Shown here: positions 36,837 through 46,507 of the stretch, piece by piece
Layout: each line of letters opens with the position of its first letter
Position numbering within the stretch: the stretch's first letter is position 1
NCBI GenBank assembly: GCA_944381085.1
Contig: CALWJX010000016.1
Span: 1 to 48,894 of the forward strand
Length of the DNA stretch: 48,894 bases
Reading direction: 5' to 3'
DNA from: an uncultured Clostridia bacterium
GTDB taxonomy: Bacteria > Bacillota > Clostridia > Oscillospirales > CAG-272
Program-made: the position numbers and the translations under genes
The notes under the pieces: generated by a model
Databases searched by the model: none
Seen by the model: the letters and a program-made list of their open reading frames with translations, nothing else
What the model was told of the DNA's origin: nothing

Positions 36837-36924
36837 TATGTAATTTCAATCCTTCCTTCTTTTCTTGTAATTTACGGTTTTATCCTGTATTATGTTCGGA
36901 ATGGGTTTTCCGGTTGATGCATTT

Positions 36925-36953
36925 ATTCTATCACAAAATTGTGATAATTTCAA
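36925..36953 (-). promoter_or_regulatory. promoter of the C39-like protease with palindrome in the spacer
   Basis: On the minus strand TTGAAA (36948-36953), a 17-base spacer and TAGAAT (36925-36930). A perfect TATCACAA-AA-TTGTGATA repeat (36929-36946 on the plus strand) fills the spacer exactly. The remaining stretch to 37204 is AT-rich with no gene. Confidence 0.7.
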
Positions 36954-37204
36954 CAGATTTTTTCAAAAAAATCACATAATCGTCAATGTATATTCCGTAA
37001 ATTCAGTAAATATATATCTATGTTAGTATATTCGGGAAGAAAATTGTATATTAATTTTTGTTATTTTATTAACAATTTTATTGATTACAAAATTTGTAAA
37101 ACCAAAAACGAATAAAAATTATCCGGCGTGAACTATTGTGAACTCATGTGAAAATTATGAAATATGCCGTTCAGAATTCATTTTTTTTTGCGCCAAAAAC
37201 ATAT

Positions 37205-38320
37205 TTATCCATTTTTGAAAACCCTTTTTATTGCTTCAAGATAACCGTAGCCGTAAAGGTCATCCGGTTCCAGATAGCTTGTCTCGGTCCACTCATTCCA
37301 GGAATTAACCGTTATCAGAGGAGCCGGCAAATCATGCGTATCCACATACGCTTTTGCCTCTCTTAAGGCTTTTTCTAAATTATCCGGAGTATTGTTCTTG
37401 ACAATGCCGGGTCTGAATCCGTAAAATCTGGGGTTATTGTCCCATCCGCACGATATATGAGGAAAATACGGAATACTGCTTTCTCTGTCAATTTTTTCCC
37501 ATTCGGCTTTTACATCTTTGATTATCTCGTTATAATCACGGTCAATATTTACAAAGTGGACAAACTGATAATGTGTGAAGCTGTCAACACCAAGCTTTTT
37601 CATCACTTCGTCCTGATTCTCAACCGTATTTCCGTCAACACCGCTCAGATTCACAATATTGTTGACTCTTCCGGTAAACTGAAGGTGCAGATCTTTGAAT
37701 CCCATGGAAACAACGTATTTTCTGAAGTTTTCAAGCGCTCTTGCCGCCTCGTCAATACCGCCCATTCCGTCAATGAATGTGGAGAGCTCATATATCATAA
37801 AGACCGGGCAGTCGTTTATTTTATAATAATTTTCTTTTGTGAAATATTTATTTGCAAGGCGCTCATACATGATTTTAAACCCGTTTGCGTCAATTCCGCC
37901 TTGCCAGATAACGGTGTCCCCCACATCGGAATCCGAAAGGTTCTTATTCCAGAGATGCACCGCGTCATGATTTGCCCACATTATGTAAAACTTCATTTTG
38001 CCGTTGTTTTTGGCTTTCAGAAAACCGTCGTTAAGACAGTTTTCCAAAAACGGACGCCGATCGTACCAATACCAGTCGTAAATAAATACATTTACCCCGT
38101 GGTCAACCGCGGCGTCTATTTCCATTTCCATAACATACGGGTCAGCCTCGTTTACGTATCCCCAAAGCGGTTTACGCGGCCAATTGTGTCCCGGAAATTT
38201 ACTTGTCGCGTTTTTAACGCTTTGCCATTCCCCGAATCCCTCTTGCCAGAACATTCTGCTTCTCGGCTCATCTCCGGTGTAAGACGGCCAAACAAACGCC
38301 GCTATATCATAATTTTTCAC
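37205..38320 (-). CDS. WbsX / GH99-like carbohydrate-active enzyme
   Basis: This 371-residue protein without signal peptide matches the WbsX-type (GH99-like) family seen in polysaccharide loci. It begins AAFVWPSYTGDEPRSRMFW with the family's N-terminal strand. The middle has GVNVFIYDWYWYDRRPFLEN, and the end has PLITVNSWNEWTETSYLEP with the conserved WNEW and downstream acid. Members were once labelled glycosyltransferases but the fold is that of glycosidases acting on mannans or other glycans. GTG at 38320 is preceded by AAGGAGG with good spacing. It has its own promoter. Confidence 0.85.
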   Translation of the reverse strand: MKNYDIAAFVWPSYTGDEPRSRMFWQEGFGEWQSVKNATSKFPGHNWPRKPLWGYVNEADPYVMEMEIDAAVDHGVNVFIYDWYWYDRRPFLENCLNDGFLKAKNNGKMKFYIMWANHDAVHLWNKNLSDSDVGDTVIWQGGIDANGFKIMYERLANKYFTKENYYKINDCPVFMIYELSTFIDGMGGIDEAARALENFRKYVVSMGFKDLHLQFTGRVNNIVNLSGVDGNTVENQDEVMKKLGVDSFTHYQFVHFVNIDRDYNEIIKDVKAEWEKIDRESSIPYFPHISCGWDNNPRFYGFRPGIVKNNTPDNLEKALREAKAYVDTHDLPAPLITVNSWNEWTETSYLEPDDLYGYGYLEAIKRVFKNG

Positions 38321-38395
38321 CTCAATATTTCCTCCTTACCATTCAGTAATCGGTAAACTTTAATCTGAGAAGTCTTTATTTTCTCACTTGAGATG

Positions 38396-38424
38396 ATTAT
38401 AACAAAAAAGTATTTAAAAGTCAA
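38396..38424 (-). promoter_or_regulatory. promoter of the WbsX/GH99-like gene
   Basis: On the minus strand TTGACT (38419-38424), a 17-base spacer and TATAAT (38396-38401). Confidence 0.75.
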
Positions 38425-38559
38425 TTCATATTTTTTACAGTTTTTATTTTTTATCGTCGGATCAAAAACCGATTGATGGTATTAAATATTTCATTCATCC
38501 GCACATATACAAACAAACGAGCGCAAAAATATTAGCTTAAAGACAGACTTCAGAAAAAT

Positions 38560-39339
38560 TCAAATATTTCGGCTCAGTGCATTTTTCATTTCCCGAACAT
38601 ATTTACCTATATGTTCGGGAGAATTTTTTCCGTATTTTTCTATCAGCTTCACAATTGCCGAACCTACAATCACTCCGTCGGAGATTTCCGAAATTTTACC
38701 CGCCTGTTCCGGTGTGGATATACCGAAACCTATCGCGCAGGGTATATTTGTATTCTGTCTTACGGTTTTAACGATGGATTCAAGGTCGGTTTTTATTTCA
38801 CTTCTTGCGCCCGTGACACCGAGACTTGAAACAATGTATATAAAGCCTTCGGCTTCTTTCGCAATCATGGCAATTCGGTTTTCCGAAGTCGGGGCTATGA
38901 GGGATATCAAGTCTATATCGTATTTCCGACAAATCGGCAAAAACTCGTCTTTTTCCTCAAACGGCAAATCGGGCAGTATAAGTCCGTCTATTTCAATATC
39001 TTTGCAGGTTGATATAAAATCTTCCGCGCCGTAAGAAAAAACCACATTTGCGTATGTCATAAAAACCATGGGGATTTTTACAAGTTTTCTGATTTCTTTT
39101 ACAAAGGCGAATATCCTGTCTGTGGTGACTCCTCCGCTCAACGCGCGCAGATTGGCTCCCTGAATGACGGGCCCCTCCGCGGTAGGGTCAGAAAACGGGA
39201 TGCCGAGTTCAATAAGGTCAGCCCCGTTTTGCGCCGCTTCAATTACCGCCGCCGCGGTAGTATCAAGGTCCGGGTCTCCGCAGGTAATAAATGCGATAAA
39301 CGCCTTGCCGTTTTCAAATGCATTTGCGATTTTACTCAT
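38560..39339 (-). CDS. trpA: tryptophan synthase alpha chain
   Basis: TrpA cleaves indole-3-glycerol phosphate to indole and glyceraldehyde 3-phosphate. The start MSKIANAF has GGGGAGG upstream and overlaps the trpB stop by a few bases. The TIM barrel holds the catalytic Glu in [21 protein letters not shown] (in part) and the Asp of [12 protein letters not shown]. About 259 residues, normal for the family. It is the last gene of the trp operon. A perfect 11-bp inverted repeat lies inside its 3' end (38592-38619). Confidence 0.97.
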   Translation of the reverse strand: MSKIANAFENGKAFIAFITCGDPDLDTTAAAVIEAAQNGADLIELGIPFSDPTAEGPVIQGANLRALSGGVTTDRIFAFVKEIRKLVKIPMVFMTYANVVFSYGAEDFISTCKDIEIDGLILPDLPFEEKDEFLPICRKYDIDLISLIAPTSENRIAMIAKEAEGFIYIVSSLGVTGARSEIKTDLESIVKTVRQNTNIPCAIGFGISTPEQAGKISEISDGVIVGSAIVKLIEKYGKNSPEHIGKYVREMKNALSRNI

Positions 39340-40522
39340 GAATATCCTCCCCTCTGTAACGTGCAATTGCCGCGCAGTCTTTGTCTCCTCTGCCGGATAT
39401 GGTTATCACAATAATCCTGTCCTTGTTCATCGTCGGCGCAAGCTTTATGGCGTGCGCGACGGCGTGTGCCGATTCGATAGCCGGAATTATTCCCTCGGTC
39501 TTTGCCAGATATTCAAACGCATTTACGGCTTCTTCATCGGTTATCGGAACATATTCGGCTCTGCCTATGTCGTGCAGATAAGCATGCTCAGGTCCCACAC
39601 CCGGATAATCAAGGCCCGCGGAAATAGAATATACGGGCGCTATTTGTCCGTATTTATCCTGGCAAAAATAAGACTTCATTCCGTGAAATATACCGAGTTT
39701 GCCTGTGGCGATTGTCGCGGCCGTCTCAAAAGTGTCAACGCCTCTGCCCGCCGCTTCGCATCCGATAAGCCTCACTTCTTTATCTTCTATGAAATGATAA
39801 AAGCTGCCTATTGCGTTTGAGCCTCCGCCCACACAGGCAATGACGGCGTCCGGCAATCTGCCTTCCTTAGAGAGTATCTGCTCTTTGATCTCTTTGGAAA
39901 TAACCGCCTGAAAGTCACGTACAATAGTGGGAAACGGGTGTGGTCCCATTACAGAGCCGAGACAGTAATGGGTGTCGCTTATTCGGGACGTCCACTCACG
40001 CATGGCCTCGGAAACGGCGTCCTTTAAGGTAGCCGTGCCCGTTTTTACGGGTATGACCTCAGAGCCAAGCAAACGCATACGATATACATTGAGCGCCTGT
40101 CTGACAGTGTCCTCCTGCCCCATGAAAACCATACATTCCATGTCCATAAGCGCGGCCGCGGTGGCTGTGGCTACTCCGTGCTGACCTGCTCCGGTTTCTG
40201 CAATAAGCCGTGTTTTTCCCATTTTCTTCGCCAGTAGCGCCTGACCGAGGACATTGTTTATCTTATGAGCTCCCGTATGATTCAGATCTTCCCGTTTTAG
40301 ATAAATCTTAGCTCCTCCGAGGTCTCTTGACATTTTTTCGGCATAATACAGTCTTGACGGTCTTCCGGCGTATTCGTTCAAAAGCTCGGTCAGTTCCCTG
40401 TTGAATTCAGGATCTTTTTTATAGTGGTTATAAGCTTCCTCAAGTTCTATAACCGCGTTCATTAAGGTTTCGGGAATATACTGTCCGCCATGTATCCCGA
40501 AACGTCCGTTAGGATTCGTCAT
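39332..40522 (-). CDS. trpB: tryptophan synthase beta chain
   Basis: TrpB condenses indole with serine using PLP. The PLP lysine lies in [13 protein letters not shown] and the phosphate-cradle GGGSNAIG and ETAGQHG-like [13 protein letters not shown] are all present. At 396 residues it is TrpB1-type and pairs with TrpA. ATG overlaps the stop of trpF by four bases. Confidence 0.97.
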   Translation of the reverse strand: MTNPNGRFGIHGGQYIPETLMNAVIELEEAYNHYKKDPEFNRELTELLNEYAGRPSRLYYAEKMSRDLGGAKIYLKREDLNHTGAHKINNVLGQALLAKKMGKTRLIAETGAGQHGVATATAAALMDMECMVFMGQEDTVRQALNVYRMRLLGSEVIPVKTGTATLKDAVSEAMREWTSRISDTHYCLGSVMGPHPFPTIVRDFQAVISKEIKEQILSKEGRLPDAVIACVGGGSNAIGSFYHFIEDKEVRLIGCEAAGRGVDTFETAATIATGKLGIFHGMKSYFCQDKYGQIAPVYSISAGLDYPGVGPEHAYLHDIGRAEYVPITDEEAVNAFEYLAKTEGIIPAIESAHAVAHAIKLAPTMNKDRIIVITISGRGDKDCAAIARYRGEDIHE

Positions 40523-41127
40523 TTTAATTCTTCCTTTCTCACGGCAGCGACAAACGCTGCCATTTTGTTTATATCTTTAAAACGTTGTGTCTCAATGGAC
40601 GAACTGACGTCCACGGCAAAGGGTTTATAATTCCGGATTACTTCACCTACATTGTCGGAATCAAGCCCGCCGGCAAGAAAATATTGTCTTTTTACGTGTT
40701 TTTGCAATGTCCAGTCAAAGGTTGTACCGCTTCCGGCTCCCGAATCGAGCAAAATATAATCGGCATTGCTCTCATTGGAACGTATCGCGTCATTTGCGTT
40801 TCTGATTTTAAACGCCTTTATCAGCGGCTTATCGGTCAGCTTTTTTAAATTGCCGATATAGTCCTCATCCTCGTTTCCGTGGAGCTGTGCCATGTCTATT
40901 ACACCGCTGTTTAGCAGCGATGCGACATTATCCGCGCGTTCATCGACAAAAACACCTACCGCGGTAATATCGGTGGCAAGTAATTTCCTGAGCTTAAACG
41001 CGGTTTCGGGACTGACATATCTATGGCTTTTCCGTGAGAAAACAAAGCCTATATAATCGGGTTTCAGTTGATTGGCCGCTTCAATATCATAAGGATGAAA
41101 AAGCCCGCAAAGTTTTATCTTTGTCAT
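40519..41127 (-). CDS. trpF: phosphoribosylanthranilate isomerase
   Basis: TrpF converts phosphoribosyl anthranilate to its carboxyphenylamino-deoxyribulose product. The 202 residues begin [12 protein letters not shown], with the catalytic Cys in KLCG, and [22 protein letters not shown] and the catalytic Asp in [14 protein letters not shown] follow. It overlaps trpC and trpB by four bases each. Confidence 0.95.
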   Translation of the reverse strand: MTKIKLCGLFHPYDIEAANQLKPDYIGFVFSRKSHRYVSPETAFKLRKLLATDITAVGVFVDERADNVASLLNSGVIDMAQLHGNEDEDYIGNLKKLTDKPLIKAFKIRNANDAIRSNESNADYILLDSGAGSGTTFDWTLQKHVKRQYFLAGGLDSDNVGEVIRNYKPFAVDVSSSIETQRFKDINKMAAFVAAVRKEELK

Positions 41128-41906
41128 GTTACACCTCTTAATTGCGCAAGCATGGATTTTTTATCAGACGCTCGCATAAGTGTTTCGCCTATCAATACCG
41201 CGTCGGCTCCGATATTGCGAAGTTTTGAAATATCATCTTTACTTCGAACTCCGCTTTCCGAAACGAACAATATATCTTCAGGTATCATTTTCCGAAGATT
41301 GGCACTGGTATCGGTGTCAACCGTAAAGTCTTTAAGATTTCGGTTATTTACTCCGATAATCCGCGCTCCGGCTCTTAGAGCCATTTTTACTTCGTCTTCA
41401 TTGTGGGCTTCCACCAAAGCCGACATTCCGAGGGTATCGCAGATTTCAATGTGTCTCTTTATTTGCATCTCATCCGAAATTGCGCAGATAAGCAAGACCG
41501 CGGAAGCGCCGAGCAGCTTTGATTCGTAAATCATATATTCGTCAACCGTAAAATCCTTGCGCAGGCAAGGAATAGATACGGCGTCCGCAATTTTGGAAAG
41601 ATACTCGTCACTGCCTAAAAACCATTTCGGCTCGGTAAGTACGGATATGCAGTCCGCGCCCGCGTCCTCGTAATCCTTAGCGATTTGCAAATACGGAAAA
41701 TCCGGAGAAATTATCCCTTTGGACGGAGAGGCTTTTTTACATTCGCAGATAAAAGAGATGTCCGGTTTATTAATGGCGGTTTCAAAATCAAAATTTCCCA
41801 TGGTAAGAGACATTGACCGATATCTGATTTCTTCAAGCGTAAATTTTTCCTTTGCCTGCTTCACTCGTTCTTTAGCGTGTTCGGCAAGCCTGTCGAGAAT
41901 AGTCAT
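41124..41906 (-). CDS. trpC: indole-3-glycerol phosphate synthase
   Basis: TrpC closes the indole ring. The 260-residue barrel has [12 protein letters not shown] (catalytic Lys), [27 protein letters not shown] and [19 protein letters not shown], all standard. The separate trpF shows that this organism has no TrpC-TrpF fusion. It overlaps trpD by four bases. Confidence 0.96.
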   Translation of the reverse strand: MTILDRLAEHAKERVKQAKEKFTLEEIRYRSMSLTMGNFDFETAINKPDISFICECKKASPSKGIISPDFPYLQIAKDYEDAGADCISVLTEPKWFLGSDEYLSKIADAVSIPCLRKDFTVDEYMIYESKLLGASAVLLICAISDEMQIKRHIEICDTLGMSALVEAHNEDEVKMALRAGARIIGVNNRNLKDFTVDTDTSANLRKMIPEDILFVSESGVRSKDDISKLRNIGADAVLIGETLMRASDKKSMLAQLRGVT

Positions 41907-42934
41907 GCCGTCTCCTCCGGACTGTTGCTCAATTCAATCAGTCTGTTCAGTACTTCAAGCGCTTTTCCGGAATCTATGATTTCCGCCGCAAGCGATATAC
42001 CTTCTTTAATATTTTTTGCCTTGCCTCCGATATAAAGCGAGGCTCCCGCGTTCATCAGAACCGCGTCTCTTTTGTGTCCTTTCTCGCCGCTCAGTATCGC
42101 AAGTGTAATCCTCGCGTTTTCCTGCGGCGTACCGCCCTTGAGGTCTTCTCTTGAACAACGCGCAAATCCAAAATCTTCAGGTGTTATAACAGTGGATTTA
42201 AACCAACCGTCCCGTATCTCGCATACCTTAGTCGGAGCGCTCATGGAAATTTCGTCGAGTTTATCCTGCCCGTAAACCACCATGCCGCGTTTAACTCCGA
42301 GATTGACCAACACCTGTGCCAAAGGCTCCACAAGGTAGTCGTCATATACTCCGAGAAGCTGCATTGAGGGAGTTCCGGGATTTGTCAGAGGACCGAGAAT
42401 ATTGAACACGGTTCGAAATCCGAGTTCTTTGCGAATGGCACCGACGTACTTCATTGAGGTATGATATTTCTGCGCAAAAAAGAAACACATTCCGACCTTT
42501 TTCAAAAGTTCGACACATTTTCCCGGACTTTGCATGATATTAACCCCGAGTGCTTCGAGACAGTCCGCCGTTCCGCACTGAGAAGAAGCGGCTCTGTTAC
42601 CGTGCTTCGCGACCTTCATGCCTCCCGCGGCCGCCACAAGCGCGGAGGTCGTGGAAATATTGAAACTGTGCGCATTGTCCCCACCTGTACCCACAATCTC
42701 AAAAAGCTCCATATCAGTCTCCACTTTAGTGGCATGCGCTCTCATTGCGGCGGCGCAACCCGCAATCTCATCTGTCGTCTCAGTCCTAGCGCTTTTGGTT
42801 GAAAGCGCCGCGAGAAAAGCCGCGTTCTGGGTCGGTGTGGTCTGACCGCTCATTATCTCGTTCATTACCGTGAATGCCTCGTCGTACGTGAGGTCTTTTT
42901 TATTTACTATCTTTACTATCGCGTCTTTAATCAT
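41903..42934 (-). CDS. trpD: anthranilate phosphoribosyltransferase
   Basis: TrpD transfers phosphoribose to anthranilate. The 343 residues hold the PRPP site [38 protein letters not shown] and [11 protein letters not shown], which are TrpD signatures. It lies three bases after trpG and is not fused to it. Confidence 0.96.
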   Translation of the reverse strand: MIKDAIVKIVNKKDLTYDEAFTVMNEIMSGQTTPTQNAAFLAALSTKSARTETTDEIAGCAAAMRAHATKVETDMELFEIVGTGGDNAHSFNISTTSALVAAAGGMKVAKHGNRAASSQCGTADCLEALGVNIMQSPGKCVELLKKVGMCFFFAQKYHTSMKYVGAIRKELGFRTVFNILGPLTNPGTPSMQLLGVYDDYLVEPLAQVLVNLGVKRGMVVYGQDKLDEISMSAPTKVCEIRDGWFKSTVITPEDFGFARCSREDLKGGTPQENARITLAILSGEKGHKRDAVLMNAGASLYIGGKAKNIKEGISLAAEIIDSGKALEVLNRLIELSNSPEETA

Positions 42935-42937
42935 TGA

Positions 42938-43507
42938 TTATAACCCCCTTATAAAATTTCTCAATATGGTTTTTCCGTCCGGCGTCATAATGGATTCGGG
43001 ATGAAACTGTACGCCGAAAACCGAAAAATCTTTATGCTGCACTCCCATTATCTCACCGTCGTCGGTAATCGCGGTTACTTTCAGACAATCCGGAATGGTA
43101 TCAGGGTCTGCGGCAAGTGAATGATATCTTGCTACGGGAATTACCGGCGGACAATTTTCAAATATCGGACAATCCGGAAAAAGTTTAATCTCCGACTGTT
43201 TTCCGTGCATCAACTTTTTGGCATATGTTATCGTAGCCCCGTAAGCCGCGCAAATTGCCTGATGCCCGAGGCAAACGCCGAGTATGGGAATATCTTTGCC
43301 GATAGTTTTAATCACATCAATTATTATTCCCGCGTCCTCGGGTCTGCCGGGTCCCGGGGAAAGAATAATGCGCTCAGGCGCAAGCTGCTTAATCTCTCCT
43401 ACAGTCATTTCATCATTGCGGATGACTTTGACGGAAGGATGTAATTCTCCTGTTAGCTGATAAAGGTTATATGAAAAGCTGTCATAGTTATCAATAAGCA
43501 AAATCAT
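42938..43507 (-). CDS. trpG: anthranilate synthase glutaminase subunit
   Basis: TrpG releases ammonia from glutamine for TrpE. The start MILLIDNYDSFSYNL at 43507 has GGGGG about 9 bases upstream; a longer frame has no better site. The class I glutaminase triad is Cys in LGVCLGHQAI, His and Glu in GVQFHPESI. The 189 residues are typical. In Firmicutes this subunit can also serve folate synthesis (PabA), but its place in the operon makes TrpG the main role. Confidence 0.95.
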   Translation of the reverse strand: MILLIDNYDSFSYNLYQLTGELHPSVKVIRNDEMTVGEIKQLAPERIILSPGPGRPEDAGIIIDVIKTIGKDIPILGVCLGHQAICAAYGATITYAKKLMHGKQSEIKLFPDCPIFENCPPVIPVARYHSLAADPDTIPDCLKVTAITDDGEIMGVQHKDFSVFGVQFHPESIMTPDGKTILRNFIRGL

Positions 43508-43563
43508 AATAATTAATCCCCCTGCTTTCAACTTTCGGACTCAAAAAGATGATAAAAAAGTTT

Positions 43564-45030
43564 TTACTCATCGGCATGTTCTGCCTGCATTAAAGCGTCA
43601 ATTACCGCCCGTGCTTTATTCAGACACTCCTCAAACTCTTTCTGAGGCACGGAATCGGCGACGATTCCCGCACCGCTCCGCACAAATACTTTTCCGTTTT
43701 TCTTGTACGCGATTCGAATCGCGATACAGGTATCCATATTTCCGGTGAAATCAATGTACCCTATGGCTCCGCCGTAAATACCTCGTTTGTTATTTTCAAG
43801 TTCTCCGATAAGCTGACATGCCCGTATTTTGGGAGCGCCCGACAATGTTCCCGCCGGAAGCACCGCTTCTATAGCGTCAAGAGCGTCACAGTCATCCCGG
43901 ATCTCGCCGCGTATAGTAGAGCCTATGTGCATCACGTGCGAGTAACGCTCGACGGAATGAAGCTTTTCGACCTGTACGGTTGAAAACTTACTGATTTTAC
44001 CGAGATCATTTCGTCCGAGGTCTACCAGCATATTGTGCTCCGCAAGCTCCTTTTCATCGCTGAGTAATTCGGCTTGAAGGGCGTTGTCCTCCTCTTCGGT
44101 TTTTCCGCGAGGTCTGGTTCCCGCGAGCGGAAAGGTGTGAAGAATACCGTTTTCAAGCTTGACAAGTGTTTCGGGCGAAGCACCCGCTACCTCCACATCG
44201 GTACCCGAAAAATAAAACATGTACGGCGACGGATTAATAGTTCGCAGAATACGGTAGGTATTCAACAGACTTCCTTCAAACGGGGCGCTGAGACGGTTTG
44301 ATAATACTATCTGGAATATATCCCCCTCATGTATATGACGCTTTGCTTTTTCAACCATAGAGCAATAGCCGTCCTTATCAAACAATTGCGAAATTTCTCC
44401 GGTAATATGTCCCAAAGCCTCATCTTTCTTTTCTCCCGTTCTGATAAGACGCGCAAGGTTCTTAAGTTCCATAACCGCTTTATTATAACCGGTTTCAGGT
44501 TCATCAAGCTGCATATTTACCATTAAAATAATTTTTTGACTGTAATTGTCAAAAGCAATGACCTTATCAAAAAGCATCAGGTCAACATCCTTGAATTCTT
44601 CGTTGTCCACTGTGTCACGGCGAACCGTCGGTTCGCTGTATGAAAGGTAGTCATACGAGAAATATCCTACCAATCCTCCCGTAAAAGACGGAAGATAATC
44701 AAAACGGGGACTTTTATACTCGGAAAGTATCTGACGAATATTTTCCGAGGGATTCTGCGTTCTGAATTTAATGTTGCCTACCTTCATCTCGCCGTTTATA
44801 CAGGTAATCTCTAGCTTCGGATCAAATCCGAGAAATGTGTAACGTCCCCACTTTTCATTTTCTGCGACTGACTCAAGCATATAGCAATGAGTTGATACAT
44901 TTTTCAGAATTTTAATTGTTTCGATCGGTGTTATAAAATCGGACAGTATTTCACAGCTGACAGGCAATACCCTGTATTTGCCGGTATTTGCAATCGCAAT
45001 TACTTCTTCCTGACTCGGTACAAATTTCAT
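43564..45030 (-). CDS. trpE: anthranilate synthase component I
   Basis: TrpE makes anthranilate from chorismate and ammonia. At 488 residues it has the N-terminal feedback-site pattern YMLESVAENEKWGRYTFLG (L-E-S and GRY are the tryptophan-binding signature) and the chorismate-binding domain with FQIVLSNRL, AGTRPRGKTEEED, ELAEHNMLVDLGRNDLG, GAPKIRA and VRSGAGIVADSVP. It is the first gene of the operon behind the T-box, so it is under both transcript control and probable feedback inhibition. Confidence 0.96.
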   Translation of the reverse strand: MKFVPSQEEVIAIANTGKYRVLPVSCEILSDFITPIETIKILKNVSTHCYMLESVAENEKWGRYTFLGFDPKLEITCINGEMKVGNIKFRTQNPSENIRQILSEYKSPRFDYLPSFTGGLVGYFSYDYLSYSEPTVRRDTVDNEEFKDVDLMLFDKVIAFDNYSQKIILMVNMQLDEPETGYNKAVMELKNLARLIRTGEKKDEALGHITGEISQLFDKDGYCSMVEKAKRHIHEGDIFQIVLSNRLSAPFEGSLLNTYRILRTINPSPYMFYFSGTDVEVAGASPETLVKLENGILHTFPLAGTRPRGKTEEEDNALQAELLSDEKELAEHNMLVDLGRNDLGKISKFSTVQVEKLHSVERYSHVMHIGSTIRGEIRDDCDALDAIEAVLPAGTLSGAPKIRACQLIGELENNKRGIYGGAIGYIDFTGNMDTCIAIRIAYKKNGKVFVRSGAGIVADSVPQKEFEECLNKARAVIDALMQAEHADE

Positions 45031-45063
45031 ATTTCTCGCCTCCGGATAAATTTAAAAATAAAC

Positions 45064-45099
45064 AAAAAACGCCCTGACAGAAAAAACTCTGTCAAGGAC
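45064..45099 (-). terminator. regulatory terminator of the trp T-box
   Basis: On the minus strand GTCCTTGACAGA pairs with TCTGTCAGGGC and runs into T6. Its first CCTT can pair instead with the AAGG of the T-box, giving the mutually exclusive antiterminator. Confidence 0.88.
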
Positions 45100-45340
45100 G
45101 AATAATAAATATTATCCGCGGTACCACCTTGATTTACATCCTAAAAGATGTACGCTCAGCAGAATACAAACATATTCCCGGCAATTTACGTATGCCCTAA
45201 CGTCGCAGAATACTCGGAAAATCCCTTTGACTGCGCCCTCCGCGGTCCATTTGCCAAACAGTTTCTAACCCGACTCTCAGCGACACGGGCTCTCTGTGTA
45301 GTCTTGATTGACGTTATCTCCGCTTCAACGGTTTATGATA
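45064..45340 (-). promoter_or_regulatory. tRNA-Trp T-box leader of the trp operon
   Basis: The universal T-box AAGGTGGTACCGCGG reads on the minus strand at 45116-45130. Upstream, GCTGAGAG with flanking AGAGAG motifs fits Stem I conserved bases, and TGG followed by A (45247-45249) lies where the specifier codon is expected, so uncharged tRNA-Trp is the likely effector. When it binds, the antiterminator forms and trpEGDCFBA is transcribed. Confidence 0.9.
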
Positions 45341-45344
45341 TTAC

Positions 45345-45373
45345 AGTATATCACCAAAATCAACAAATGTCAA
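45345..45373 (-). promoter_or_regulatory. trp operon promoter
   Basis: On the minus strand TTGACA (45368-45373), a 17-base spacer and TATACT (45345-45350). It starts the T-box leader. Confidence 0.85.
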
Positions 45374-45455
45374 TAGATTTTTTGAAATTTTTCCGCATTT
45401 TTTCGGACACATCATATTCCGATGAATCCGCTTTTTTTATTGAGCGGCGTTTCTA

Positions 45456-45484
45456 TTGACAAATAAATTAAAAAATGTTAGAAT
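45456..45484 (+). promoter_or_regulatory. promoter of the GNAT gene
   Basis: TTGACA (45456-45461), a 17-base spacer and TAGAAT (45479-45484), divergent from the trp promoter. Confidence 0.78.
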
Positions 45485-45533
45485 GATTTATAATACATAA
45501 AAAAGTATAAATCAATTCCGGAGGTAAAATATC

Positions 45534-45983
45534 TTGAAAATAGTTTCTTATCAACACCAATACAAACAGTCTTTTATAGATTTGAATCTTGCCTGGTTGA
45601 ACAAATATTTCGTCGTGGAGCCTCAGGATACGGAAATGCTTGAGGGAGTGGAGGATTTGATAAAAAACGGCGCTGAGGTTTATTTTGCGGTAGAAGACAA
45701 TACTGCTATCGCGACATGCATGATATTGCCGAGAGGCAACGGCGTGTGGGAAATCTGCAAGCTCGCAACCGATGAAAGATATCAGGGCAAAGGCGCCGGA
45801 AAGGCTGTACTTCAAGCCTGTATGAACTACGCAAAAAACAAAGGCGCCCAAAAAATCATGATTGTTTCCAATCGCGTTTTAGGCGCGGCAATGCATCTTT
45901 ACGCCAAAATGGGATTTGTAGAGGTGCCTATCGACAACATGGAATATGACAGAGTAAACATACAGCTTGAGCTTAAAGTCTGA
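45534..45983 (+). CDS. GNAT-family N-acetyltransferase
   Basis: This 149-residue protein has the GNAT acetyl-CoA signature ICKLATDERYQGKGAGKAVL, with the RxxGxG/A loop, followed by a helix and SNRVLGAAMHLYAKMGFVEVP, the C-terminal strand of the fold. TTG at 45534 is set by GGAGG at 45520-45524. The acceptor (amine, peptide or small molecule) cannot be told. It is divergent from the trp operon and has its own promoter. Confidence 0.9.
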   Translation: MKIVSYQHQYKQSFIDLNLAWLNKYFVVEPQDTEMLEGVEDLIKNGAEVYFAVEDNTAIATCMILPRGNGVWEICKLATDERYQGKGAGKAVLQACMNYAKNKGAQKIMIVSNRVLGAAMHLYAKMGFVEVPIDNMEYDRVNIQLELKV

Positions 45984-46066
45984 TACAGACAGCTGTAATG
46001 AAATCTTAAAATTAACACTAAAAAAATAATATTCTGTCGGTCAAGCTGAATTGCGGATAATGTCTT

Positions 46067-46405
46067 TCATTCGGTTTTTACAATACCGATAATGTCCTTT
46101 TCCGTAATCCGGTAATCGTCAATCTCTTTGTTGTTATCGCCCTTTGTAAAGTATACTTTATCGAAATCATTTTCTGTTCGGATATCTGCGATTCTGTGAA
46201 CGGTCAATGATTTTTCCCAGTGTTTGTATAATATTAAATCTCCGATCTGCAATTCGTTTTTCACCGGGTAAACATAAATCTTCTGACCTCTCCTCAATGT
46301 AGGATACATGCTGTTGCTCATAACAATGGCGGGTATTTTTTCACATATATTATTTTCCAATTTCAATCTTGATAATGTGTATATAATTTCATTTTTTTCG
46401 TTCAT
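46067..46405 (-). CDS. S26/S24-type signal-peptidase-like protease
   Basis: This 112-residue protein has the S26 core only: AIVMSNSMYPTLRRGQ with the nucleophile Ser 32, VHRIADI with His 70 (the SipW/ER-type Ser-His arrangement rather than Ser-Lys), and TKGDNNKEID. There is no N-terminal membrane helix, unlike ordinary signal peptidases, so it is probably cytoplasmic or peripheral. It lies about 100 bases downstream of an ABC exporter gene in the same orientation. Small S24/S26 peptidases next to such exporters are known in peptide-maturation loci, which suggests it trims a leader or exported peptide here. Confidence 0.85.
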   Translation of the reverse strand: MNEKNEIIYTLSRLKLENNICEKIPAIVMSNSMYPTLRRGQKIYVYPVKNELQIGDLILYKHWEKSLTVHRIADIRTENDFDKVYFTKGDNNKEIDDYRITEKDIIGIVKTE

Positions 46406-46507
46406 TGCGACTTTTCCTTGTACTTACGGCAGAAAAAACTCAGATTCACATAACTTCAGAAAATGTAAATTTTACTGTTATCTGTCAGAATTTAAACCGA
46501 GAATGAA

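Noticed and set aside
37457..38356. A 299-codon plus-strand frame opposite the WbsX-like gene
   Set aside because: No RBS, and the minus strand has a promoter, RBS and the WNEW family motif.
46406..46507. A peptide precursor gene between the exporter and the peptidase
   Set aside because: Both strands have no start with an RBS and no frame of useful length.
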